Shown here piece after piece: positions 1 through 7,520 of a stretch of DNA of 32,448 bases. Origin of the DNA: JBPYFK01 sp051984675 (GTDB taxonomy: Bacteria; Actinomycetota; Actinomycetes; Mycobacteriales; Pseudonocardiaceae); the NCBI GenBank assembly GCA_051984675.1, contig JBPYFK010000090.1, positions 1 through 32,448 of the forward strand, in the 5' to 3' direction. The notes under the pieces are model-generated. The model did not search any database and had not been told where the DNA came from. It saw only the letters and a program-made list of their open reading frames with translations. Positions within the stretch are counted from its first letter, which is position 1, and every line of letters begins with the position of its first letter. A program made the translations under genes and the position numbers.

Positions 1-63
1 CCGTTTCGTCGTCCGTGGCGGCAAAGGGGCAACAGGGTTCCCGAGCAGATCTGTTTCACCCAT
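1..63 (-). CDS. Start of an unknown gene running off the left edge
   Basis: Only the first 21 codons are inside the window (MGETDLLGNPVAPLPPR...). The ATG at 63 overlaps the stop of the tiny ORF upstream, which suggests translational coupling in a minus-strand operon. The Pro/Arg-rich start is compatible with the N-terminus of an element transfer or replication protein, but this cannot be identified from so little sequence. The position, downstream of Cys-rich micro-ORFs and an AICE-type small protein, argues for an element gene. Confidence 0.45.
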   Translation of the reverse strand, partial: MGETDLLGNPVAPLPPRTTKR

Positions 64-124
64 CATCAGAACCACCACCGAGGCAACCCGAACCGTGAAA
101 CCCGAAACCGTCCATGATGCTCAT
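56..124 (-). CDS. Possible 22-residue ORF, Gly-rich
   Basis: The ORF starts at an ATG whose bases overlap the stop of the preceding 27-residue ORF (ATGA overlap). Its end overlaps the start of the next gene by 8 nt. The product would be a Gly/Ser/Asp-rich peptide with one Cys and no recognisable domain. The tight overlaps favour translation, but it has no ribosome binding site of its own and may be only a spacer between coupled genes. Confidence 0.25.
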   Translation of the reverse strand: MSIMDGFGFHGSGCLGGGSDDG

Positions 125-204
125 CCCTTCTCGCAGTACTGGTCGTGGGAATGGGAGTACAGGTACTTATCGATATGGCACGCCGGGCAGTAGCACAGCG
201 ACAT
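121..204 (-). CDS. 27-residue Cys/His-rich micro-protein
   Basis: This short ORF has an excellent ribosome binding site: AAGGAGG lies 7 nt before ATG 204. The peptide contains CxCxxCH followed by HSH and a further Cys (MSLCYCPACH...), a pattern that suggests a single zinc site. It sits 12 nt downstream of another Cys-rich micro-ORF and overlaps the next ORF by 4 nt, so the group is probably one operon. Such tiny zinc-binding ORFs are often missed by gene callers because of length. The function is unknown. Confidence 0.5.
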   Translation of the reverse strand: MSLCYCPACHIDKYLYSHSHDQYCEKG

Positions 205-216
205 TCATTGACCTCC

Positions 217-315
217 TTACTTCGTGGCGCACGAAGTGCACATCAGTTGAGAGCCCCACACCGGCGTCCCGCATCCATTCGCGCACGACGCCGTGGTGGA
301 TTCCTGGTACACCAT
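217..315 (-). CDS. 32-residue zinc-ribbon-like micro-protein
   Basis: ATG 315 is preceded by AAGGGAGA about 5 nt upstream. The peptide carries CxxxC near the middle and CxxC near the end (SCANGCG...LMCTSC), a classic pair of knuckles for one structural zinc. The reading frame is open further upstream, but the ribosome binding site supports this start. It heads a run of tiny Cys-rich ORFs on the minus strand. The role is unknown; zinc ribbons in mobile elements are often DNA- or partner-binding. Confidence 0.45.
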   Translation of the reverse strand: MVYQESTTASCANGCGTPVWGSQLMCTSCATK

Positions 316-346
316 CTGAATCTCCCTTCTGTTGGGAAACCATGAA

Positions 347-375
347 GGCCCCCGACGTCGCTTTATTCGGGGGCC
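347..375 (-). terminator. Perfect 9-bp hairpin
   Basis: GGCCCCCGA and TCGGGGGCC form a perfect 9-bp stem with an 11-nt loop. It lies on the minus strand between the 113-residue element gene (stop at 545) and the micro-ORF starting at 315. It may end the upstream transcript or act as an attenuator before the small ORFs. There is no clear U tract. I see no gene in 376-544. Confidence 0.5.
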
Positions 376-544
376 AATATGGCTTCCCCCGGCAATCAAT
401 TCGTGCCGGAAGAAGGCATAGCTCGGCCCACTATGGAATTCTCAAAGAACCAGAAAGGTCACACAGTTATCCCGATCGCCATTCACCACCGGAAGGCGTG
501 CGCGCGATTCGGGTCACGCATTCACTGGCGCAAGGCCAGACTGG

Positions 545-886
545 TCAGCCGGCGAGTTTCACGCCCGTGGCACGCATGCTCACGCCGTTGCGGTTGTTGC
601 GTGCCCACTCCGAGATACGAGGATTGATCAACTCGACCACCTCGCCCTCGACAACGTCCGGGCCAGGCTCGGTCTCCAAGGTCACCTTCACCTCGAAGCC
701 CTTGGCTGTGCGCTGCCCCTCAACCGGACGCGCCCTCATGTACAGCGGCATCTCGTACATGGGCGCGCCGTTGTTGTCGGTCTGGATCTCTTCCTTGCCT
801 GTCTCGTTCGTGTACTTCTTGACGTCGGGGTCCTCCGCGACCCGCAGCTTGTAGCCCTCCAGGACCACCGGAACGTTCTTCAGCAT
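545..886 (-). CDS. Conserved small protein of actinobacterial integrative elements
   Basis: This is a 113-residue soluble protein (MLKNVPVVLEGYKLRV...) rich in acidic residues, with no signal peptide or membrane segment. AGGGAG lies about 6 nt before the ATG. From memory, proteins of this type occur beside GntR regulators and FtsK-like transfer genes in AICEs and related plasmids, but no enzymatic function is known. It is divergent from the GntR gene across a region of repeated operators, so it is probably repressed by that regulator. The family assignment is by general resemblance; the coding call is firm. Confidence 0.75.
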   Translation of the reverse strand: MLKNVPVVLEGYKLRVAEDPDVKKYTNETGKEEIQTDNNGAPMYEMPLYMRARPVEGQRTAKGFEVKVTLETEPGPDVVEGEVVELINPRISEWARNNRNGVSMRATGVKLAG

Positions 887-937
887 TTCGATCTCCCTGT
901 TGATCGTCTTGATTGTGGGGTTCGGTCTTGGCCAGCT

Positions 938-1035
938 TGGCTAGCCATGTACAGATTAGGACAGCATGGCTAGCCATATACAGATTAGGACAGCATGGCT
1001 AGCCATGTCAACTCCTTGGCCAACATGGCTAGCCA
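938..1035. promoter_or_regulatory. Four phased palindromic operators (TGGCTAGCCA)
   Basis: The palindrome TGGCTAGCCA occurs at 938-947, 967-976, 996-1005 and 1026-1035, mostly as CATGGCTAGCCAT. The spacing is 29, 29 and 30 nt, close to three helical turns, so all sites face the same side. The first two repeat units are nearly identical over 29 bp. They fill the region between the divergent 113-residue gene and the GntR gene. The last copy overlaps the likely -35 of the GntR promoter, so autoregulation is likely. Confidence 0.8.
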
Positions 1036-1059
1036 GCCAAGCGATGTGGCCCTTATCCT
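1030..1059 (+). promoter_or_regulatory. Leaderless promoter of the GntR gene
   Basis: A -35-like TAGCCA (1030-1035) is separated by 18 nt from TATCCT (1054-1059). The -10 ends 6 nt before the ATG at 1066, so transcription would begin at or next to the start codon. The -35 lies inside the fourth operator palindrome. Confidence 0.5.
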
Positions 1060-1065
1060 GGGCTT

Positions 1066-1911
1066 ATGAGCGAACTCGACCCCAACGACCCACGGCCCCC
1101 GTACCAACAGGTGGCCAACGCGCTGCGCGCATCGATCCTCACCCGGACGCTGAAGCCTGGGGAGAAGCTGCCGTCAGGTGCCGAGCTTGGACAGCGCTAC
1201 GGCGTAGCACGGATGACGGTGCAGCAAGCAATCCGCATCCTGCGTGACGAGGGTCTGGTCGTGTCTCGTCAGGGCAGCGGCGTGTTCGTGCGCGAGCGAA
1301 CCGAGCGACCTGTGGGCCTTCGTCCCCATCTCGAAAGCGCGTTCGAGCAGTCCAGCGTGTCCATCGACTTCGCAGGCTTTTCCGGCGAAACGCTTCACGG
1401 TGCGATCTCCGAACCACTCGACAAGATCCGTATCGGCCGGCTTCGGCCAGACTCAATCCGTGTCAGGCTGCTGGTTCCAGATACAGAGATTCCTTGGTCG
1501 CTTCCCGCGCGAGTAGATGACATGCAAGACAGCCCGGCTTTCCGTAAGCGCGCAACAGGCATCATGCAGCGCCATACGCTTGCCATCGTCGATGCGGTGA
1601 ACGAACTTGGATCGCTCGGCCTCATACCCGAGGCACAAGCGGAAGTGCGCGTCTACCCTGCGGTTCCACTGTTCAAGCTGTACCTCATCAATGACGCTGA
1701 AGCCTTCTTTGGGTACTACCCGGTGCAAGAACACACTGTCCCCCTGGAAGGGGAGGCCACAGCGATCTGGGACCTTATGGGCAAGGACGCGGTCCTGTTC
1801 CACTTCGCGGCCGAGACCGACGACGAGTCCATGAATGCCCAGTTCGTGAAGCAGTCGCACATGTGGTTTGACAGCATCTGGAACACCGTCGCCCGGAGTC
1901 TTCAGCCGTGA
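1066..1911 (+). CDS. GntR-family transcriptional repressor, AICE type
   Basis: The 281-residue protein has an N-terminal winged helix-turn-helix of the GntR family at about residues 11-75: PPYQQVANALR start, SGAELGQRYGVARMTVQQAI recognition region, and a QGSGVFV wing. The C-terminal part resembles no effector domain I can name with certainty; it has the size of a ligand-binding domain. KorSA of pSAM2 is the known GntR repressor of an AICE, and this gene sits in an equivalent place. It probably binds the four palindromes upstream and controls both itself and the divergent minus-strand genes. Its stop overlaps the start of the next gene (GTGA), so the two are coupled. Confidence 0.85.
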   Translation: MSELDPNDPRPPYQQVANALRASILTRTLKPGEKLPSGAELGQRYGVARMTVQQAIRILRDEGLVVSRQGSGVFVRERTERPVGLRPHLESAFEQSSVSIDFAGFSGETLHGAISEPLDKIRIGRLRPDSIRVRLLVPDTEIPWSLPARVDDMQDSPAFRKRATGIMQRHTLAIVDAVNELGSLGLIPEAQAEVRVYPAVPLFKLYLINDAEAFFGYYPVQEHTVPLEGEATAIWDLMGKDAVLFHFAAETDDESMNAQFVKQSHMWFDSIWNTVARSLQP

Positions 1912-2564
1912 TCACGCCTACTGACCTGCTTCAATCCCGCAAGCATGTGCTACTGGACTTTGACGGTCCCGTGTGTGCGGTATTCGGTGGCTTGGGCGAC
2001 CGGACAGTGGCTGACCGCTTGCGAGCACTGCTGCACACCGAGCTGCCCGCTGACGTTGCCACGGCTAAAGACCCGTTCGACGTGCTTCGGTATGCCGCTG
2101 GTCTAGATAACGAGACCTTGGAGACGGTTCATCGTGAGTTCCAGCGCCTAGAGATGCTTGCAGTGGCGGATGCCCCACCGGCGCCATGCTCAGACCAGGC
2201 CCTAAAAGCTCTTGTGTCATCCGGGCACACGGTGACCATCGTCAGCAACAACTCGGCGCGAGCAGTAGGCGCTTATCTGACGGCGCACTCTCTTCGTTGT
2301 TACGTCCAAGGCATCAGTTCACGCACTCAATCAAACCCGGCTCTCCTGAAACCGCATCCCTATCTGCTCGATCAGGCCATGATCGACCTAAAAACAAGCC
2401 CTGATCATTGCGTGATGATCGGAGACTCAGTATCGGACATTCACGCCGCAAAGCAGGCGAACACGGCAATCATCGCATTGGCCAACAAACCTGGGAAACG
2501 GGAACGGTTCGAACAGCATGGGCCGGATGTGATCATCGATCATATGGGGGAACTTCTGGCCTGA
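1908..2564 (+). CDS. HAD-family hydrolase
   Basis: The 218-residue protein starts with GTG inside the GntR stop (GTGA overlap). HAD motifs are visible in order: motif I DFDGPV (nucleophile Asp17, Asp19), motif II Ser113 in IVSNNS, motif III Lys148 in LLKPHP, and motif IV GDSVSD at 172-177. An inserted helical cap lies between motifs I and II. It is likely a small-molecule phosphatase of the phosphoglycolate phosphatase type; the substrate is unknown. The coupling to GntR is common in actinobacterial elements and suggests co-regulation. Confidence 0.85.
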   Translation: MITPTDLLQSRKHVLLDFDGPVCAVFGGLGDRTVADRLRALLHTELPADVATAKDPFDVLRYAAGLDNETLETVHREFQRLEMLAVADAPPAPCSDQALKALVSSGHTVTIVSNNSARAVGAYLTAHSLRCYVQGISSRTQSNPALLKPHPYLLDQAMIDLKTSPDHCVMIGDSVSDIHAAKQANTAIIALANKPGKRERFEQHGPDVIIDHMGELLA

Positions 2565-2586
2565 TCTAGCGGCGAGGGGGTCCAGC

Positions 2587-3786
2587 GTGGACAAGTCATC
2601 ACGATTGGATGTTGACCGTAACAATGAAGTTTTTGTTCGCGACCCTACCACATGGCTTTCTTATGGCGCCCTCGGCTCCTACGCCTATTGGCTATATGCG
2701 TTCGGCCCCGCACTATCTCTACTGCGTGATGAACTCAAGTTTCCGTACGCCCTGATCGGTATTTACTCAGGAGTTTGGGCAGCTGGATCAATTTTCGCCG
2801 GACTCAGTTTCGCCGCCATCACTAAACGAATCGGGCGACGTTCGCTGATGTGGCTGGCTGCGCTTGCAATAATAGTCAGCGCCGTCCTGTTCGTTACGGC
2901 TCGCACCATCGGCTGGACCTTAACAGCCGCCGCAGCTCTCGGGCTTGCTGGGACCATGCTACAAATCATGACGCAAGCAGTACTCTCTGATCAGCATGGC
3001 CCCAGGAGAGGGCAAGCTCTTGTTGAAGCCAACATCGGTGCAGGCGTCTGTGCCGTTTTCGCGCCGATTGCCCTTGGATTCTTTCAGGTAACCCCACTTA
3101 CCTGGCGAGCGGGCATGCTTTTACCTGTGCTTTCCTTGGGGGTTCTCTATCTTACATACGGCAGGCAGCCACTTCATTCGCCAGTGCCCGGGAGGGCTGT
3201 CGCCAGAACCCCCCGTTTGTCATTTGCGTTCTGGATACTTTGCCTGCTGGTGGCAGGTGGGATTGGTGTTGAGTTCTGTGTGGCATACTTCGGCGCCGAG
3301 CTTCTTATTGTCAACACGGGGCTGTTGCCGACCACAGCGGCAACCGTGATGGTCATGTTCTATGCAGGCATTCTGGTTGGCCGCATCGTCGGCAGCTTCT
3401 TGGCGTACCAGCCAGAGCACACAACTCGGTTAGTGTGGGCATCATTGGCAATCACCCTTACGGGCACGAGCGGACTGTGGCTGTCGCATGAAGCACTCAT
3501 AGCCATAATTGGTCTGTTCCTTTCTGGTCTTGGAATTGCGAACCTGTTTCCATTCTCGCTGACATTGGCCCTGGGCGCTACGACACCGCAACAAAGCGAT
3601 AAGGCAAATGCTCGGACTCAGCTTCTAGGTGGACTGATCCTATTCGCCGCCCCATTGTTTCTCGGCGCGTTGGCTGACTATATCGGACTATTCGCAGCCT
3701 TCTCGGTCGCACCCATGCTAGTCGTTCTTTCATGCCTATTTCTTCTTACGGGAGTTCAAGTTTGTCGTTGCTCGCCGAATAAATAA
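2587..3786 (+). CDS. MFS transporter, unknown substrate
   Basis: The 399-residue integral membrane protein has about 12 hydrophobic segments and the MFS pattern of a basic loop after TM2 (TKRIGRRSLMW). GTG 2587 is preceded by GAGGGGG 6 nt upstream, and the gene begins 22 nt after the HAD gene, so it is the third gene of the GntR operon. Its base composition is clearly more AT-rich than the right half of the window (many TTT, ATA and AAT codons), a sign of recent transfer. Substrate and direction of transport cannot be read from the sequence. Confidence 0.85.
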   Translation: MDKSSRLDVDRNNEVFVRDPTTWLSYGALGSYAYWLYAFGPALSLLRDELKFPYALIGIYSGVWAAGSIFAGLSFAAITKRIGRRSLMWLAALAIIVSAVLFVTARTIGWTLTAAAALGLAGTMLQIMTQAVLSDQHGPRRGQALVEANIGAGVCAVFAPIALGFFQVTPLTWRAGMLLPVLSLGVLYLTYGRQPLHSPVPGRAVARTPRLSFAFWILCLLVAGGIGVEFCVAYFGAELLIVNTGLLPTTAATVMVMFYAGILVGRIVGSFLAYQPEHTTRLVWASLAITLTGTSGLWLSHEALIAIIGLFLSGLGIANLFPFSLTLALGATTPQQSDKANARTQLLGGLILFAAPLFLGALADYIGLFAAFSVAPMLVVLSCLFLLTGVQVCRCSPNK

Positions 3787-3793
3787 CGGTGAA

Positions 3794-4192
3794 TCAAAGC
3801 AAAATCAAACCCTCATGCTCCGCAAAGTCGGAGTAGTCGCGCACATTTAGCGTGGCTAGCGGAGTTTCATAGACTAGGCAACACGCGGCGACCCAACTGT
3901 CATTCTGTGGGCGGGGCCTACCGCGACGACGGGCATATGCTGAGATCTCGCCCCATTTTCTAGACACCTGAGAAGTGGCCGGCAGAATCGGGATCGGCTG
4001 AAGCCAGCGTTCAAGCCGTTCGCGCCGCTGGTTGCCCCACGATCGCAACTCCACCCACTGAGTCAGTTCCGCCAAGGTCACGAAGCTGATCACCGGTCGG
4101 TACCCGACAAGCCTGCCGGCAATGACGTTAGGAAGATCTCGTTTGAAGATTCGGGATGCGACGTCCGTGTCCAAGACGACTGCTTCAGCCAC
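3794..4192 (-). CDS. PIN-domain toxin, VapC-like
   Basis: The 132-residue protein has the PIN layout: VVLDTDV near the N-terminus (Asp8), Glu42 in TLAELTQW, Asp at QNDSWVAACC, and a C-terminal Asp in LNVRDYSDF. These acidic residues bind Mg in VapC RNases, which cleave tRNA or rRNA. Translation starts with GTG whose first base is the last base of the preceding stop (TAGTG), the typical coupling of antitoxin then toxin. It is convergent with the MFS gene (7 nt gap). It probably stabilises the island. Confidence 0.85.
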   Translation of the reverse strand: MAEAVVLDTDVASRIFKRDLPNVIAGRLVGYRPVISFVTLAELTQWVELRSWGNQRRERLERWLQPIPILPATSQVSRKWGEISAYARRRGRPRPQNDSWVAACCLVYETPLATLNVRDYSDFAEHEGLILL

Positions 4193-4389
4193 TACGCGAG
4201 GTTGGCCTTCCGTTCGATGTCCACCCAGCTCAGGAACTCGGACAGCTCCTCATCGGTGTCAAAGAACCCGTCGCAGGCCAAGTCCTCTATTGATCGGATT
4301 GGCTGGGCATCCTTCTCGGCGAGCAGGGCGGCCAGCAGTGCCGGCCCCTCCAGGCCCCCGTGGCTCGCACGCTCAGTGTTGTCGGCCAC
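4192..4389 (-). CDS. Antitoxin partner of the PIN toxin
   Basis: This small acidic protein lies directly upstream of the PIN gene and overlaps it by one base. The frame is open from GTG 4398, but the Shine-Dalgarno AAGGAGG (4398-4404) overlaps that codon. GTG 4389, 8 nt downstream of it, is the better start and gives about 65 residues. The acidic second half (IEDLACDGFFDTDEELSEF) fits a toxin-wrapping tail. I do not recognise a standard ribbon-helix-helix or AbrB fold in the N-terminal part, so the antitoxin class is open. Confidence 0.75.
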   Translation of the reverse strand: MADNTERASHGGLEGPALLAALLAEKDAQPIRSIEDLACDGFFDTDEELSEFLSWVDIERKANLA

Positions 4390-4528
4390 CCCAACCACCT
4401 CCTTGTTCCTACGGTACAGGGGCTACGGCCGGGCCATCGAGAGGTAGCACGGAGCCCTGGCCGTCACACCTAGGTGAGCCTTGCCCAGACGGTCTGCCTG
4501 CTGCATTGGGTGAGACAGGCCGTCCCGT

Positions 4529-5224
4529 TTAAAAGTATGGAAAGGCGGCCGGACCTACTGGATCGCCGGAAGCACGAGCCCACATGCCGCGACGTCGGGC
4601 CGTGAAGATCAGACCGGTCACCAGCGCTGCCCCCGCGATCACACCTACCACCGCAGCAACCACATGGGACGGGATCAACTCAAATGCCCCGTCCACGGTG
4701 GCAAAGAAGATCATCACTATACCGAGGACGAACGCGATCATCCCTGCTGCGAACCCTCCAGGAACGCTCGGATAGCGGGTCGCTGCCCACACGACGATGA
4801 CCATCGCGACCGCGGCCACCCCTGCCCCGACCGAGAGACCAACGGGCCGTCCCAACAACTGCGGGCCGGCTAACAGCGGGCCGACACCGAACACAACGGT
4901 TCCACCCCCGATCACCACGGACACCACAAGATTCCGTAGCCCACGTAGAGCGGCCTGCACCAGCGGAGTCCTCTCGCTGCTGGGGTGGTCGGAGGGAATG
5001 CGAACTAACCGTCCCAGGCGCCGCCGACGCGCTACCAACATCAGGCCGACGACGAGGGCAGCAGCGCCACCCAAGGCCGCGATAGGTACAAATACCTTTG
5101 CTGGAAAGCGGCCTGGCCACACATACGGACCGGCCAGCGCCACAACCAGGACCGCCGTGACGTATCCACCGGCGAGCCACATCAGTAGGCGGCTATCCGA
5201 TCGAGGACGCTCATGCGGATCCAT
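4529..5224 (-). CDS. Multi-pass membrane protein, unknown
   Basis: The 231-residue protein has about six hydrophobic segments arranged in pairs, with basic cytoplasmic loops (ARRRRLGRLVR; TARRRGMW). No Shine-Dalgarno precedes the ATG, but TATGCT at 5233-5238 could be the -10 of an almost leaderless transcript. No family is recognised. It lies divergently upstream of another small membrane protein gene (5439-6062), and both may belong to the island cargo. Confidence 0.65.
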   Translation of the reverse strand: MDPHERPRSDSRLLMWLAGGYVTAVLVVALAGPYVWPGRFPAKVFVPIAALGGAAALVVGLMLVARRRRLGRLVRIPSDHPSSERTPLVQAALRGLRNLVVSVVIGGGTVVFGVGPLLAGPQLLGRPVGLSVGAGVAAVAMVIVVWAATRYPSVPGGFAAGMIAFVLGIVMIFFATVDGAFELIPSHVVAAVVGVIAGAALVTGLIFTARRRGMWARASGDPVGPAAFPYF

Positions 5225-5438
5225 GCTGTGGCAGCATATCGCACAGACTGATCATGTTTGCCCCAGGTCGCGGACCTATCCATGATCGCAGCCGTTTCGC
5301 GATCTTTGTGATCTGCCAGCTGACCTGTCAGGCCATCACTCCCCGTATCAGTCCCCATACGAAGGGAAATAGTGTTTGGTTTTGCGGGGCCGGGCTGGTA
5401 CTCAAGGCAAAGTTGGCCAACGCCCGAAGAGGAACCCC

Positions 5439-6062
5439 ATGCCTTCTGACGAGCCCAATCCGATCGAATTCCTTGATCCGGAACATCGCCGGACGGCTGA
5501 ACACCGGTATTCCAGGTTATTACTATTGATCTACGGAATCGGGGCTCTGGTAGTCCTGATCGCCATGGGTACGGTCTACATCTCGTTCCTACGAACGGGC
5601 AACGGCGACAACATGCCCGCCCGCATACTCCTGATCAGCACAGGGGTAATCCTCGCTGTACTCGTGGTCAACTACGCGGCGTTCTGGCTGTTGAGGCGCC
5701 GCGGCGTCTGGTGGGCCCAACCCTCACCACTGCTCGCACTGCGATTCAAAGACCGTCGGCGACTCGTGAAAGCGCTGCGCCGCGACGAACCAGCACCCGC
5801 GGACATGGACCCAAGCGTGGCGCACGCCTCAATGCGATGGCTCGCCCGCATGCGCGCTTACCTGCTCATCATGCCCTGCATCGTCTTGGCGCTGCTGGTG
5901 CTTAACACTGTGATGCAGGAACTCCGCAGCCACAGCACGTTCCTACTCGTCTACAACGGGTTCCTCGCCGTGCTCGTGATGGTGGTCGTGATCCGACGCA
6001 ACCGCCCCGTCACCCAAAATGCGCGACGCCGGTTGCACAACACGGCCAGCCCCGACAGCTGA
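5439..6062 (+). CDS. Membrane protein with two pairs of helices, unknown
   Basis: The frame is open from 5376, but ATG 5439 has GAAGAGG about 6 nt upstream and begins a natural N-terminus (MPSDEPNPIEF...). The 207-residue product has hydrophobic segments near residues 30-50, 65-85, 140-160 and 170-190, separated by a basic Arg/Lys-rich loop (RFKDRRRLVKALRR). No family is recognised. A strong hairpin about 110 nt downstream of its stop probably ends the transcript. Confidence 0.65.
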   Translation: MPSDEPNPIEFLDPEHRRTAEHRYSRLLLLIYGIGALVVLIAMGTVYISFLRTGNGDNMPARILLISTGVILAVLVVNYAAFWLLRRRGVWWAQPSPLLALRFKDRRRLVKALRRDEPAPADMDPSVAHASMRWLARMRAYLLIMPCIVLALLVLNTVMQELRSHSTFLLVYNGFLAVLVMVVVIRRNRPVTQNARRRLHNTASPDS

Positions 6063-6175
6063 CTGGACGCCATAAACGCCGGTGTCGCACATCAGCTGGC
6101 GGACACCCGTCGCGCATCAACCGACGGGACAAGCTTCGCGATCTTGGTGTGTTCAGAGTTTCTTTTCTTCATCAA

Positions 6176-6196
6176 GGCGGCCCCTGCGGGGCCGCC
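6176..6196. terminator. Strong 9-bp GC hairpin
   Basis: GGCGGCCCC and GGGGCCGCC are separated by only 3 nt, giving a very stable stem. A pyrimidine-rich run precedes it (tttcttttcttc), which on the minus strand would be an A/G run. It most likely terminates the transcript of the membrane protein gene ending at 6062. Between it and 6427 I see only GC-rich DNA with no convincing gene. Confidence 0.6.
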
Positions 6197-6427
6197 TGCC
6201 TGCTGTTTCCTGGGCCGCGCAAGCGGGACGCCGGGCGTGCGGCTGCCGCCGGTCCCGGCCGCCCGCGCGCGGCCCGAAGCGGAAGGCAGCGCGGCCAGGA
6301 CCACGCAGGGGCCGCCAGACCAGAAGGAGCCTCACGCTGACACCGAAGCCGCCGGGGCGCTCGCCGCCCCCGGACCCCCGGCAGACCTCCGGGATGAGTC
6401 TCGAACAGGCGTGCGGTTCGGTCGGAT

Positions 6428-6573
6428 CTGCCCTCATCCCGACGACCTCCGCAAGGGCTATCAGGTCGCATCAAGGGGGCAGGCCTGGCAATGACCATTC
6501 CGGTTGCCCCTCATCGGTTGCCCCCTTGACACGACCTGATCGGGCTGACGCCAGGCCGACGGGATGAGAGCAG
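6428..6573. repeat. 146-bp imperfect inverted repeat
   Basis: The left arm (6428-6481) and right arm (6519-6573) are reverse complements over about 55 positions with roughly 80 percent identity. The inner 22 bp of each arm (6460-6481, 6519-6540; ATCAGGTCG...AAGGGGGCA) match at 20 of 22 positions. The spacer of 37 nt contains CGGTTGCCCC twice. The outer end of each arm is a copy of the GGTCGACGGGATGAG-type leader motif, so two such motifs face each other. It lies just upstream of coiled-coil gene A. Confidence 0.8.
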
Positions 6574-6616
6574 AGCCTCCCTCGTACTCCGGGGTGTCCG
6601 TTCATTGATTGATGGA
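6553..6616 (+). promoter_or_regulatory. Conserved leader, copy 1 (upstream of coiled-coil gene A)
   Basis: The motif GGCCGACGGGATGAGAGCAG (6554-6573) is followed 27 nt later by TTCATTGATTGATGGA (6601-6616), which folds as a 6-bp stem if G-U pairs are allowed. The same arrangement, with compensating changes that keep the stem, stands upstream of gene B. The whole stretch lies about 100 nt before the gene, so it may be a transcribed 5' leader. The nature of the element is inferred. Confidence 0.5.
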
Positions 6617-6671
6617 GCCGACGAGAGCCTTCTTCCTTGCCCAATTCACCGGAAGAAGCGACGGTAGGCAC

Positions 6672-7268
6672 GTGAACGGTAAGCAGTCCCGCCACGATGC
6701 CGATCGCGAAGCTCGGCTAAATCGGCGGCAACAACTGCTCGACGCACGGGAGCGAGTCGCCAACGAACGCGAGGGCACCGCCGACCAGCGCGAACAAGCC
6801 ACTGATCAACGCGAAGTCGATGCCGATCAGCGGGAGCAGGCCGCCAGTCAACGCGAAGCCGTCGTAAGTCAGCGAGAGCAGGCCGCCAGTCAACGCGAAG
6901 CCGCCGCAGATCAGCGGGAGCAGGCGCAGAATGCGCGGGCGCGCTGGCTTGATGGCCTAGAGCGGCGCGCAACTGAGCATGCTCGCGAGCTCGGTCGCGA
7001 GGCTGCCAACAGCTGCCACGACGCCTACGAATCGATCGAGCATGGGCGGGCACTCGTGGAGGCGAGCGAGGCAGCTCTGAAGAGCAGCAAGGAGGCATTG
7101 CAGCGCAGCAAGGAGGCATTGCAACGTACGCGAGAGCGCGATCAGCACGAAGAGATCGAGCAGCAATCGGCTCCGAGTGAGCGGGAGGGTCTGCAACAGG
7201 CTGTACACGAGGATGGTCAGGTCGCCCACGTAGACAATCCGCACCCATCTGATGATGACCGCCCATAG
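6672..7268 (+). CDS. Coiled-coil protein A with 7-residue Arg-Glu repeats
   Basis: Starting at GTG 6672 (chosen because it aligns with the paralogue at 8310), the product is 198 residues. The N-terminal half is a run of about ten heptads of the type xQREQAA/DQREAAA, predicted to form one long charged helix or coiled coil. The C-terminal half (LERRATEHARELG...) is also helical and conserved with gene B. At DNA level a 42-bp unit is duplicated in tandem (6828-6869, 6870-6911). There is no membrane segment or catalytic motif. The frame is open upstream to TTG/ATG at 6609-6614, which would add about 20 residues. Function unknown; a scaffold or nucleic-acid-associated rod is possible. Confidence 0.65.
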   Translation: MNGKQSRHDADREARLNRRQQLLDARERVANEREGTADQREQATDQREVDADQREQAASQREAVVSQREQAASQREAAADQREQAQNARARWLDGLERRATEHARELGREAANSCHDAYESIEHGRALVEASEAALKSSKEALQRSKEALQRTRERDQHEEIEQQSAPSEREGLQQAVHEDGQVAHVDNPHPSDDDRP

Positions 7269-7325
7269 CTCTGCCACACGCGAGAGCGCCTGGGGCACAT
7301 CAGGTCAGAGGCCGTCAGCGATGTC

Positions 7326-7520
7326 TTGCAGACCTTCGCGATCGTTGCGCGAGACCTACAGCGGCTCCGTTTGGAAGTGGATCATCAGGAGCAGCTACGC
7401 GCTACGGGGTGCTCCGAAGCGGTGTCCGAGCTGCTGACGCTCGACTCGCTGCTATTCGAGGTCCATAGCCACGTGCAACGTTGCCGTGACCTGTTCGGAC
7501 CGCAAGGTGATCAGAAGTAG
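7326..7520 (+). CDS. Small helical protein with RCxDL ending (copy A)
   Basis: The frame runs directly on from the stop of gene A without a shift. Similarity to the 82-residue protein at 11853-12101 covers the entire stretch (DVL.T...RL...LR...EL..L...RCxDL) and begins about 10 codons before TTG 7326, yet no ATG or GTG exists there. The start is therefore uncertain, and the gene may be decayed or was once fused to gene A. Its end overlaps the convergent Imm1 gene by 10 nt. Confidence 0.45.
   Translation: MQTFAIVARDLQRLRLEVDHQEQLRATGCSEAVSELLTLDSLLFEVHSHVQRCRDLFGPQGDQK

Noticed and set aside
6082..6567. Several overlapping open frames between the membrane protein and gene A
   Set aside because: They cross a terminator hairpin and the palindrome, are Arg/Ala/Pro/Gly-rich and lack start signals.
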